Origin: Streptomyces sp. G-G2
GTDB lineage: Bacteria > Actinomycetota > Actinomycetes > Streptomycetales > Streptomycetaceae
Length of the DNA stretch: 64,000 nucleotides
Direction: 5' to 3'
NCBI RefSeq assembly: GCF_030063135.1
Contig: NZ_JASISO010000042.1
Span: forward strand, 1-64,000
This document shows, piece by piece, positions 42,471 through 49,952 of this stretch. Numbering within the stretch: the stretch's first letter is position 1; each line of letters opens with the position of its first letter. The translations under genes and the position numbers were made by a program. Under the pieces are notes generated by a model. It saw only the letters and a list, made by a program, of their open reading frames with translations. It ran no database searches and was not told the DNA's origin.

Positions 42471-43268
42471 ATGGAGCTCACGCATTCGGCGCTTAACGAC
42501 CTGCTGGCCCGGCTCACCGAACCGAGCGGGTCTCTGCACCTGTCACTGGACATTGACCCGCATACGCTCGTTGAGAGGCTGGCCGACCGTCACGGGGCAC
42601 CACGGATCCTGGTCCTGGACGGCTTCACGGACCCGACCGTGGACGAGTCCTGTGGCGTGGCTCTTCTCACCCTTCTCGAAGGCCGGGGCGTGACGATACG
42701 GGCATGGGCGTACGGAGGGCAGTGGATCGGCGCTGGTACCGCCCGAGATGCGCAAGGGATCATTCGGCCGGTGCTGGTGACCGCGCCACGGCGGATACAA
42801 GCGCCGCCTGCGGGGATGACCGGCCAGGATGAGAACTGGGTCGAGCGGCTTATCGGAATCACCGGCTGGACTTCGCCCCCGCGGCGGCCGAACGTCGACT
42901 GGGCGCAGGTAGAAGCAGGCGTGGGTACGCGCCTTCCCAGCGACTACAAACGCATGGTCGAGACGTTCGGGGAGGGCGCCTTCGACGCGTACCTCAACCT
43001 GAATCAGGAGCCGTGGACCCACCTCAAGGAGGACGGCCTGCTCATCTGGGCGGGCACCGAGCACGAGAACTTGTACTGCTGGCAAACCAACGACGGCGAC
43101 GCCGACCGCTGGCCCGTCACTGTCCAGACCTTCGACGGCGAGCTCGTCCCCTTCGACTGCCCGGCCGCGGAGTTTGTCTGCCGCATCCTCCTTGACCCGC
43201 ACCACCCGTTCACGATGGCCCACTACTTCGACACCCATTGGTTCATGAACTACCGGGAGAACGAGTGA
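42471..43268 (+). CDS. SMI1/KNR4 (SUKH)-domain protein
   Basis: A 265-residue soluble protein. Residues about 1-130 are an alpha/beta domain I do not recognise (LSLDIDPHTLVERLADRHGA; ILVLDGFTDPTVDESCGVAL). From about 150 a SUKH domain follows: VDWAQVEAGVGTRLPSDYKR, then MVETFGEGAFDAYLNLN, LIWAGTEHENLYCWQTNDGD and YFDTHWFMNYRENE. SUKH proteins are typically immunity proteins against polymorphic or contact-dependent toxins. No toxin gene is visible nearby, so it may act as an orphan immunity gene carried as cargo. An earlier TTG start at 42414 is possible. Confidence 0.8.
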   Translation: MELTHSALNDLLARLTEPSGSLHLSLDIDPHTLVERLADRHGAPRILVLDGFTDPTVDESCGVALLTLLEGRGVTIRAWAYGGQWIGAGTARDAQGIIRPVLVTAPRRIQAPPAGMTGQDENWVERLIGITGWTSPPRRPNVDWAQVEAGVGTRLPSDYKRMVETFGEGAFDAYLNLNQEPWTHLKEDGLLIWAGTEHENLYCWQTNDGDADRWPVTVQTFDGELVPFDCPAAEFVCRILLDPHHPFTMAHYFDTHWFMNYRENE

Positions 43269-43386
43269 ACGAAGTCTGCCGACCACGGCTACGCAGGCCC
43301 GATGAGACCACGCTGCGTCCGGTTCATCCGGGGCAGCGCCGCAAGAGCAAGCAGCCAGTCCAACTTCAATGGGTTCGCTGTCAGGG

Positions 43387-43456
43387 GACAGTCTCGCAAC
43401 CCGTCCCGAAACAACGTCCTCATCGCTGACTTTCGGGACACGTTTGTGAGACTGTC
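43387..43456. promoter_or_regulatory. 25/26-bp imperfect inverted repeat before the small recombinase
   Basis: Left arm 43387-43411 (GACAGTCTCGCAAC...CCGAAA) and right arm 43431-43456 (TTTCGGGAC...GAGACTGTC) pair over most of their length around a 19-base centre. It ends five bases before the recombinase ATG, the position expected of a res/crossover site or an autoregulatory operator. Confidence 0.65.
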
Positions 43457-43461
43457 TCGTC

Positions 43462-44295
43462 ATGACCACGAACACCCCGGCCGCACAGGTCGAACGCCAC
43501 ACCTGCCCGAAGTGCGAAGCCCCCGCCGGTAGCCCCTGCCGCACGACCACGGGCAAGGTGGCAGCGAACTACCACACAGGCCGCTTCGCCCTGGTGCCCG
43601 CGCTCAAGGCAGAACTGACCGTGAAGGCTCCGGCCGACCGCAACCCCGGTAAGGCGTGGACACAGGGCGCTCCCGTCACACAGGTGCCCGACGCGATACC
43701 GGGCGCAGCGATCCGCCTGGGCTACGCCCGTTGCTCAACCGTTGGGCAGGAACTTCAGTCCCAGTTGGACATGCTTGCCCGTGCCGACTGCACCCGCGTG
43801 TTCTCGGAGAAGATCAGTACCCGCGTGAAGGAGCGGCCGGAGCTGGAGAAGGCGCTCACTCTGGCCCGGGAGATCAAGGCAGCCGCACCGGGTCAGCCGG
43901 TCATCCTGACCGTGGTCGAGATGAAGCGTCTTGCCCGTAGTGCGGCAGAGCTGATGACGCTGTCTTCCACCCTTCAGGCGGACGGCATCCAACTGGAACT
44001 GCTGTCCGGTCCCCTTCAGGGCGTGTACGACCCGAACGGGGCAGGCGCCATCGTGTTCGCCGTCCTTGCCGTGAGTGCCGAGGTGGAGCGGGAAGGCATC
44101 CGGGAGAAGACGTTGGAAGGGCTGGAGGCTGCGGCCCGGAAGGGCAACGTCGGTGGGCGTCCGTCCGTCGTGGATGACGACGCGCTCGCCGTAGCCCGTG
44201 CCCGGCACGCCAAGGGAGACAGCGTCACAGTCATCGCCAAGGCCCTGGGAATCGGCCGTGCCACGTTGTACCGCCATCTGGGAGAGAGCGCCTGA
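43462..44295 (+). CDS. small serine recombinase with N-terminal zinc finger
   Basis: A 277-residue resolvase/invertase-type recombinase. The N-terminal CPKCEAPAGSPCRTTTGK with a later His (C15, C18, C26, H38) is a zinc-finger motif common in actinobacterial proteins. The catalytic domain has LGYARCSTVGQELQSQLDML (Ser92), VVEMKRLARSAAELMTL and the Arg-containing helix VERE.IREKTLEGLEAAARKG. It ends in a helix-turn-helix (VTVIAKALGIGRATLYRHLG). The ATG at 43462 lacks a clear ribosome site and abuts a long inverted repeat. It is a second, independent recombinase within the element, perhaps for resolution or inversion. Confidence 0.9.
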   Translation: MTTNTPAAQVERHTCPKCEAPAGSPCRTTTGKVAANYHTGRFALVPALKAELTVKAPADRNPGKAWTQGAPVTQVPDAIPGAAIRLGYARCSTVGQELQSQLDMLARADCTRVFSEKISTRVKERPELEKALTLAREIKAAAPGQPVILTVVEMKRLARSAAELMTLSSTLQADGIQLELLSGPLQGVYDPNGAGAIVFAVLAVSAEVEREGIREKTLEGLEAAARKGNVGGRPSVVDDDALAVARARHAKGDSVTVIAKALGIGRATLYRHLGESA

Positions 44296-44320
44296 GGCAG
44301 GCGCACAGGGACACAGACAG

Positions 44321-44343
44321 GCCCCCGGCATCACGTCGGGGGC
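44321..44343 (+). terminator. hairpin after the small recombinase gene
   Basis: GCCCCCG and CGGGGGC with a nine-base loop, about 25 bases past the recombinase stop. Confidence 0.65.
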
Positions 44344-44570
44344 CGCTGTCATGCACGGGCCTGTCAGGCGCGCACTTCCGAGTGCGCCGGGACCGGTGGC
44401 TGAAGGCCCGTGAGGGACTCCGCGCGAGCGAGAAGGCGCGGTGCCAGGTCCGGGTACCAACCACGGGCTACGGCTTGCAGCATCTCCGCCAGGGCCGCAA
44501 GCTCCCCGACTCGGCCGGCTGGGGTGTCCAGGACCGAAGCGAACTCCAGTCCTACCGGCGCAGGGGTGCC

Positions 44571-44747
44571 GTGCTGGCCGATCTCGCCGCCATCGGCGCC
44601 AAGCGACGCGACCCCGAACAAGTCGTCCTGTACGGGCGGGAAGCCATCCCGAAGCCCGGCTACGTCGCCGACTGGCCGGACCTCCCGAAGTGGCAGCAGG
44701 AGACCGACGCCGACATCTTCGAGGCCATCGAGAAGACTGCCTCCTGA
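44571..44747 (+). pseudogene. probable truncated gene remnant
   Basis: The frame ends in what looks like real protein sequence (VVLYGREAIPKPGYVADWPD, then QQETDADIFEAIEKTAS), but the upstream codons in the same frame do not look coding. I took the GTG at 44571. On the opposite strand, 44364 to about 44535, another protein-like tail occurs (LAEMLQAVARGWYPDLAPRL, then AESLTGLQPPVPAHSEVRA). The pair looks like remnants of two genes joined by rearrangement. No function assigned. Confidence 0.4.
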
Positions 44748-44929
44748 TCCTGGCCGCTTGAGACAGCCCCCGGAGCGAGCGGGGCATACCCACCGGACCG
44801 GGGGCCGAGCCTTGCCCAGGAGCGCCTCGCGGACGCCTGCCGGGCGAACAGCCCCCGAGGGTGGCATCCGACGCGGCGGGGGCGTACAGCCCCTCTCGCA
44901 GCCGGTGAGCCCGCCTCACTCGGGACAGG

Positions 44930-44967
44930 CGAGAGGCGCCCGGCTGTTACTGCCCGGACGCCTCTCG
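44930..44967 (-). terminator. terminator at the right end of the element
   Basis: CGAGAGGCG and CGCCTCTCG with an extra internal CCGG pairing, about five bases after the stop of the 62-aa gene on the minus strand. It now ends the host radical-SAM transcript. Confidence 0.75.
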
Positions 44968-44971
44968 TCAG

Positions 44972-45160
44972 CTACACCCACTCGACCGCCGAGACGATGC
45001 CCGGATCTTGCCGAGGAGCAGGGAGCGGCGTGCGCCGCACAGGGCGGGAAGCCTGCTCGCGCTCCTTCGCCCCGAGCCCACGAAGGATCTCGGTACGCTC
45101 CGCCTCGCTCATGCCAGCGAGCGTCTCAGCCATCCTCTGGACGGCATCGCCGCTGGTCAC
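44972..45160 (-). CDS. 62-aa protein directly behind the radical-SAM gene
   Basis: A GTG start (45160) two bases after the radical-SAM stop, or an internal ATG at 45133. It reads MTSGDAVQRMAETLAGMSEA and then ERTEILRGLGAKEREQASRP, an amphipathic helical protein with a basic tail ending SAVEWV. A terminator follows at once. It belongs to the element but must be expressed from the host gene's transcript after integration. Its size and position would suit a regulator or directionality factor; there is no sequence proof. Confidence 0.6.
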   Translation of the reverse strand: MTSGDAVQRMAETLAGMSEAERTEILRGLGAKEREQASRPVRRTPLPAPRQDPGIVSAVEWV

Positions 45161-45162
45161 GG

Positions 45163-47085
45163 CTACTTCTTGACCTCAAGTGGGAGCAGCTTCTTCCCCG
45201 TCGGTCCTACTTGTGGCCATGTGTCGAACTGCGGGCAGACACCGCAGTCGAAGCAGGGGGTCCAGCGGCAGTCCTCGACCTCGGTCTCGTCGAGGGCGTC
45301 CTGCCAGTCCTCCCAGAGCCAGTCCTTGTCGAGACCGGAGTCCAGGTGGTCCCAGGGCAGGACCTCCTCGTAGGTGCGCTCGCGGGTCGTGTACCAGGCC
45401 ACGTCCACGCCGTACGCGGGGAGCGCCTTCTCGGCCGCCTGCATCCAGCGGTCGTACGAGAAGTGCTCGCGCCAGCCGTCGAAGCGGCCGCCCGATTCGT
45501 AGACCGCGCGGATGACGTCGCCGATGCGGCGGTCACCGCGGGACAGCAGGCCCTCGACGATGCCCGGCTTGCCGTCGTGGTAGCGGAAGCCGATGGAGCG
45601 CCCGTACTTCTTGTCGCCGCGGAGCTTGTCGCGCAGCTTCGCCAGCCGGGCGTCCGTCTCCTCCGCCGACAGCTGCGGGGCCCACTGGAAGGGGGTGTGC
45701 GGCTTCGGGACGAACCCGCCGATCGACACGGTGCAGCGGATGTCGTTCTGGCCGGAGACCTCGCGGCCCTTGGCGATGACGTTGACCGCCATGTCGCCGA
45801 TCTGCAGGACGTCCTCGTCCGTCTCGGTCGGCAGGCCGACCATGAAGTACAGCTTCACCTGGCGCCAGCCGTTGCCGTACGCCGTGGCTACCGTCCGGAT
45901 CAGGTCCTCTTCCGAGACCATCTTGTTGATGACCTTGCGCATGCGCTCGGAGCCGCCCTCGGGGGCGAAGGTGAGGCCCGAGCGGCGGCCGTTGCGGGTC
46001 AGCTCGTTGGCCAGGTCGACGTTGAAGGCGTCCACGCGGGTGGACGGCAGGGACAGGCCCACCTTGTCCTGCGTGTAGCGGTCGGCGAGGCCCTTGGCGA
46101 TGTCGGCGATCTCGCTGTGGTCCGCCGAGGACAGCGAGAGCAGACCCACCTCCTCGAAGCCCGTGGCCTTCAGCCCGCGCTCCACCATCTCGCCGATGCC
46201 GGTGATGCTTCGCTCCCGTACGGGACGCGTGATCATGCCGGCCTGGCAGAAACGGCAGCCGCGGGTGCAGCCGCGGAAGATCTCCACGGACATGCGCTCG
46301 TGGACGGTCTCGGCGAGCGGGACCAGGGGCTGCTTCGGGTAGGGCCACTCGTCGAGGTCCATGACCGTGTGCTTGGACACCCGGTACGGAACGCCGGAGC
46401 GGTTCGGAAGGACACGCGCGATACGGCCGTCCGGGAGGTATTCGACGTCGTAGAAGCCCGGCACGTACACCCCGCCGGTCTTCGCCAGACGCAGCAGGAC
46501 CTCCTCGCGCCCGCCCGGACGGCCTTCGGCCTTCCAGGCGCGGATGATGTCGGTCACGTCGAGGACGGCCTGCTCGCCGTCGCCGATGACCGCGCAGTCG
46601 ATGAACTCCGCGATCGGCTCGGGGTTGAAGGCCGCGTGGCCGCCCGCGAGGACGATGGGGTGGTCGACCGTACGGTCCTTGGCCGCCAGCGGGATGCCCG
46701 CCAGGTCCAGCGCCGTCAGCATGTTGGTGTAGCCCAGCTCCGTGGAGAAGGACAGGCCGAACACGTCGAACGCGCCCACGGGGCGGTGGGAGTCGACGGT
46801 GAACTGCGGCACCTGGTGCTCGCGCATCAGCTCTTCGAGGTCCGGCCACACGCTGTACGTGCGCTCGGCCAGGACGCCCTCGCGCTCATTGAGCACCTCG
46901 TAGAGGATCATGACGCCCTGGTTGGGGAGCCCGACCTCGTAGGCGTCCGGGTACATGAGCGCCCAGCGGACGTCACATGCGTCCCAGTCCTTGACGGTGG
47001 AGTTCAGCTCCCCGCCGACGTACTGGATCGGCTTCTGTACGTGCGGAAGCAGGGCCTCTAGCTGAGGGAAGACCGACTCGGTCAT
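45163..47085 (-). CDS. TIGR03960 family B12-binding/radical-SAM protein
   Basis: A 640-residue radical-SAM enzyme of the family paired with TIGR03936 proteins. The N-terminal domain is B12-binding-like (VRWALMYPDAYEVGLPNQGV; GLSFSTELGYTNML). The cluster motif CTRGCRFCQAGM is at about 272-279, then LLSLSSADHSEI, GLTFAPEGGSERMRKVINK and VKLYFMVGLPTETDEDV. The C-terminus has CFDCGVC. The substrate is unknown. The last residues (KKLLPLEVKK) come from the inserted element and replace the native KLLPLSVVK, so the frame is intact. ATG at 47085. Confidence 0.93.
   Translation of the reverse strand: MTESVFPQLEALLPHVQKPIQYVGGELNSTVKDWDACDVRWALMYPDAYEVGLPNQGVMILYEVLNEREGVLAERTYSVWPDLEELMREHQVPQFTVDSHRPVGAFDVFGLSFSTELGYTNMLTALDLAGIPLAAKDRTVDHPIVLAGGHAAFNPEPIAEFIDCAVIGDGEQAVLDVTDIIRAWKAEGRPGGREEVLLRLAKTGGVYVPGFYDVEYLPDGRIARVLPNRSGVPYRVSKHTVMDLDEWPYPKQPLVPLAETVHERMSVEIFRGCTRGCRFCQAGMITRPVRERSITGIGEMVERGLKATGFEEVGLLSLSSADHSEIADIAKGLADRYTQDKVGLSLPSTRVDAFNVDLANELTRNGRRSGLTFAPEGGSERMRKVINKMVSEEDLIRTVATAYGNGWRQVKLYFMVGLPTETDEDVLQIGDMAVNVIAKGREVSGQNDIRCTVSIGGFVPKPHTPFQWAPQLSAEETDARLAKLRDKLRGDKKYGRSIGFRYHDGKPGIVEGLLSRGDRRIGDVIRAVYESGGRFDGWREHFSYDRWMQAAEKALPAYGVDVAWYTTRERTYEEVLPWDHLDSGLDKDWLWEDWQDALDETEVEDCRWTPCFDCGVCPQFDTWPQVGPTGKKLLPLEVKK
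45185..45194. other. right attachment core
   Basis: Second copy of AGCAGCTTCT, inside the last codons of the radical-SAM gene. Distance to the left copy is 5877 bases. Confidence 0.65.
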
Positions 47086-47179
47086 CACGCGACTTTCGTG
47101 AAGCGGGCAGGGGGCGACTCTCAAGCGTACCCCGAGGCACGGCCGCCCCCCGCCGCCGTGATCAGGGGCCCGGAGCGGG

Positions 47180-48691
47180 TCACGTCAGGGATCGCGGGTC
47201 CGCGGCCTCGGCCCAGACCTCCGGCAGTTCCCGCTCCGCGCGCGCGGCCAGGGTCTCCTCGCGCCCGTAGAGCACACCCCAGCTGAAGGACGGCTCCCCG
47301 GCGCCCGACGCCTGGAGGGCCAGGCCGCGCAGAGCCTCCCGCGCGACCACGCTGTCCTGGTGGTCGCCGAGCAGGGTCTGGACCGCCTTCACCCGCTTGG
47401 CCAGCCGTTTCGCCGGGCTCCCGAGGGCGGGGCGGGCCGCCTCCGCCGCGTAGCGGGCGCGCTTGGCGGCCTTGCGGGCCTCGTGGAGGGCGACGTCGCG
47501 CTCCTCGCCCGCGGTGAGGGCGAACGCCGCCTCGATCCGCCGGGACAGCCGGGCGTGTTCGGCGAGGACCGCCTTGGGCAGGATCCGTACGGCGGGCCTG
47601 GCCGCGGCCGGGCGCAGCGGCGGGTCCTGGAGCAGCGCGTCGAGGGCGTCGAGCAGGGCGAGGTAGCGGGCGTCGTCGAGGGCGGCGAGCGCGCGGCGCC
47701 GGGAGCCGGAGCGGCGGGTGGTGTTCCAGGTCCGCAGGCGGCCGCGGACGGGGCCCACCAGCAGGGGGCGCGGGAGTTCACCGATCCGGGCCTGGAGCCG
47801 TTCGAGGAGGACCTCCTGGTCGCGGTCGACGCCGAGTTCGGCGGCGAGCCAGCGCAGTTCGGCGCGGAGCGGGTCGGTCCGCTCGCGGTCGACGACCGTG
47901 CGGTAGGTCCGCAGGGCGCTGCGCAGGCGCCGGGTGGCGACCCGCATCTGGTGGACGGAGTCGGGCAGGCCGCGCCGGACGGCGGGGTCCTGGGCGACCA
48001 GCGCGGCGAACTGCTCGCGCAGGTACGCGAGGACGTGGGCGCCCGCGGTGCCGTCGGCCGGGGTGCCGCCGGGCCGGGGGGCGGGCGCGGAGCCGGTCTC
48101 GGCGAGCGCGCGGGCGAGTTTGGAGGGGGCCTCGGACACCGTGAGCCCGGCCTTGCGGAACGTCTTCTCGACGGCGTCGAGGAGTGCGGGATCGACGCCG
48201 TCGGCGAGTTCGACCTCCACCTCGGTCCAGGCGGCGCTGGCGTCGTGGCCCTCGGCGCGTACGGCGTCGGTGCTCAGTTCCGCGAGCAGCGCGCCGTCCG
48301 CGTCCAGGAGGTGGAGCACCCGGCGCGAGGACAGCAGCCGCATCTGCGGCAGCAGCGCGCCGTCGCGGACCCGGGAGCGCAGCAGGGCGGTGAGGGCGCC
48401 CGGCACGGTGTCGGCGAGCCCGGCCCGGATTTCGTCGCGCACGTCGGGCGAGACGGGCAGTTTGAGGTGCCAGCCCGCGTCCGCGCCGCCCGTTCTGCGC
48501 CGCAGGGTGAGCCCGTCGGCGGCGAGCCGCTGGTCAAGGGTGTCGTAGTAGACGGCGTCGAGGTCGACGGTGCCCCGGTCGTGGACGGCGGCGATGCCGG
48601 CCGTCCCCGTCAGGTCGGGAACCCCGCGCTGTCCGGCTTCGACGCTCGTGAACTCGAATTTCCGCTCGATCTCGCGCTTCGTGTCCGCCAT
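47180..48691 (-). CDS. CYTH and CHAD domain protein
   Basis: A 503-residue protein. The N-terminal CYTH (triphosphate-tunnel) domain has the signature EIERKFEF and a chain of charged strands (LRRRTGGADAGWHLKLPVSP). The C-terminal CHAD helical domain is His/Arg-rich (SVHQMRVATRRLRSALRTYR; HEARKAAKRARYAAEAARPA). CHAD domains bind polyphosphate, and CYTH domains act on triphosphates or polyphosphate, so a polyphosphate-related role is likely. It lies between the radical-SAM gene and rodA on the same strand. Confidence 0.93.
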   Translation of the reverse strand: MADTKREIERKFEFTSVEAGQRGVPDLTGTAGIAAVHDRGTVDLDAVYYDTLDQRLAADGLTLRRRTGGADAGWHLKLPVSPDVRDEIRAGLADTVPGALTALLRSRVRDGALLPQMRLLSSRRVLHLLDADGALLAELSTDAVRAEGHDASAAWTEVEVELADGVDPALLDAVEKTFRKAGLTVSEAPSKLARALAETGSAPAPRPGGTPADGTAGAHVLAYLREQFAALVAQDPAVRRGLPDSVHQMRVATRRLRSALRTYRTVVDRERTDPLRAELRWLAAELGVDRDQEVLLERLQARIGELPRPLLVGPVRGRLRTWNTTRRSGSRRRALAALDDARYLALLDALDALLQDPPLRPAAARPAVRILPKAVLAEHARLSRRIEAAFALTAGEERDVALHEARKAAKRARYAAEAARPALGSPAKRLAKRVKAVQTLLGDHQDSVVAREALRGLALQASGAGEPSFSWGVLYGREETLAARAERELPEVWAEAADPRSLT

Positions 48692-48752
48692 GGATCGAAC
48701 TTAGTCCGGAACGGAACGCGACGTGAAGCCGAAGGAAGGTCCCGGCCACCCG

Positions 48753-49952
48753 TCAGGCCGACATCGGCCGCTGCACCCTGATCGACTGGAGCAGTCCGAT
48801 GGCCACCCACACGGCGAACATCGACGATCCCCCGTAGGACACGAACGGCAGCGGCAGCCCCGCCACCGGCATGATGCCCAGGGTCATCCCGATGTTCTCG
48901 AAGGACTGGAACGCGAACCAGGCGATGATCCCGGCGGCCACGATCGTCCCGTACAGCTCGGTGGTCTCGCGGGCGATCACGCAGGCCCGCCAGAGCACCA
49001 CCCCGAGCAGGACCAGGATCAGCCCGGCCCCGACGAAGCCCAGCTCCTCGCCCGCCACGGTGAAGACGAAGTCGGTCTGCTGCTCCGGCACGAACTGGCC
49101 GGTGGTCTGCGAGCCCTGGAAGAGTCCCTCGCCCAGCAGCCCGCCGGAGCCGATCGCGATGCGCGCCTGGTTGGTGTTGTAGCCGACGCCCGCGGGGTCC
49201 AGGGCCGGGTTGGCGAAGGCCGCGAACCGGTTGATCTGGTAGGCGTCGAGGATGCCGAGCTGCCAGATGAGCACGGCGCCCATCGCGCCGGAGCCGAGCA
49301 GCCCCACCACCCACCGGTTGGAGGCCCCGGAGGCCAGCAGCACCCCGAGCACGATCATGACCATGACCATGACCGAGCCGAGGTCGGGCATCAGCATGAC
49401 GATGCCCATGGGGGCGGCGGCCAGGCACAGCGCCTTGACGACGGTCCGGTGGTCGGGGTGGTCGAGGTCGCCCGCGTCCACCCGGGCCGAGAGCAGCATC
49501 GCCATGATCAGGATGATGGTGATCTTGACGAACTCGCCGGGCTGGAGCGAGAAGCCGCCGCCGATGACGATCCAGGCGTGCGCGCCGTTGATGGTCGCGC
49601 CGAGCGGGGTGAGCACCGTGATGACCAGGAGCAGCGAGAGCCCGTACAGGACCGGCACGGCGCCGCGCAGGGTGCGGTGGCCGAGCCAGATCGTGCCGAT
49701 CATCAGCACCAGGCCGATGCCGGTGTTCATGGCGTGCCGGAAGAGGAAGTAGTACGGGTCCCCGTTGTTGAGGGTGGTGCGGTTGCGGGTGGCCGACCAC
49801 ACCAGCAGCGCGCCGATGAAGGACAGCGCCAGCGCGCTGAGCAGCATCGGCCAGTCGAGGCGGCGCAGCACCGAATCGCGGGCGGTCAGCTTGCCGATCG
49901 CACCGCGGTCGGGGGCGTAGCGGGAGACGGAGAAGGTGTTCGGTCCGGGCAT
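48753..49952 (-). CDS. rodA: RodA/FtsW-type SEDS peptidoglycan polymerase
   Basis: A 399-residue SEDS protein with about ten membrane helices that polymerises glycan strands with its partner PBP2. Motifs: NGAHAWIVIGGGFSLQPGEF, MLMPDLGSVMVMVMI, QARIAIGSGGLLGEGLF, FVFTVAGEELGFVG and PVAGLPLPFVSYGGSSMF. Its ATG shares one base with the mrdA stop (TGATG), so the two are coupled, as in other rod clusters. In Streptomyces the cluster serves spore-wall synthesis. Confidence 0.96.
   Translation of the reverse strand: MPGPNTFSVSRYAPDRGAIGKLTARDSVLRRLDWPMLLSALALSFIGALLVWSATRNRTTLNNGDPYYFLFRHAMNTGIGLVLMIGTIWLGHRTLRGAVPVLYGLSLLLVITVLTPLGATINGAHAWIVIGGGFSLQPGEFVKITIILIMAMLLSARVDAGDLDHPDHRTVVKALCLAAAPMGIVMLMPDLGSVMVMVMIVLGVLLASGASNRWVVGLLGSGAMGAVLIWQLGILDAYQINRFAAFANPALDPAGVGYNTNQARIAIGSGGLLGEGLFQGSQTTGQFVPEQQTDFVFTVAGEELGFVGAGLILVLLGVVLWRACVIARETTELYGTIVAAGIIAWFAFQSFENIGMTLGIMPVAGLPLPFVSYGGSSMFAVWVAIGLLQSIRVQRPMSA

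Larger units (their letters stand above)
39308..45194. mobile_element. 5.9-kb serine-integrase element in the radical-SAM gene
   Basis: Bounded by the shared 10-base core AGCAGCTTCT at 39308-39317 and 45185-45194, both within parallel copies of the radical-SAM 3' end. The serine integrase gene starts 80 bases inside the left end, as in phage int-attP loci. Cargo: coupled small ORFs, a winged-helix-like protein, a SUKH protein, a small serine recombinase and a short gene at the right end. There are no TraB/FtsK, Rep or phage structural genes, so it is not obviously self-transmissible. Base composition is visibly lower in GC than the flanks. I recall reports that the phiJoe phage attB is occupied by variable mobile elements in several Streptomyces; this looks like one. 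Confidence 0.82.

Noticed and set aside
44571..44747. Complete functional gene
   Set aside because: No good ribosome site, short, and the upstream frame looks non-coding; listed as a remnant instead.
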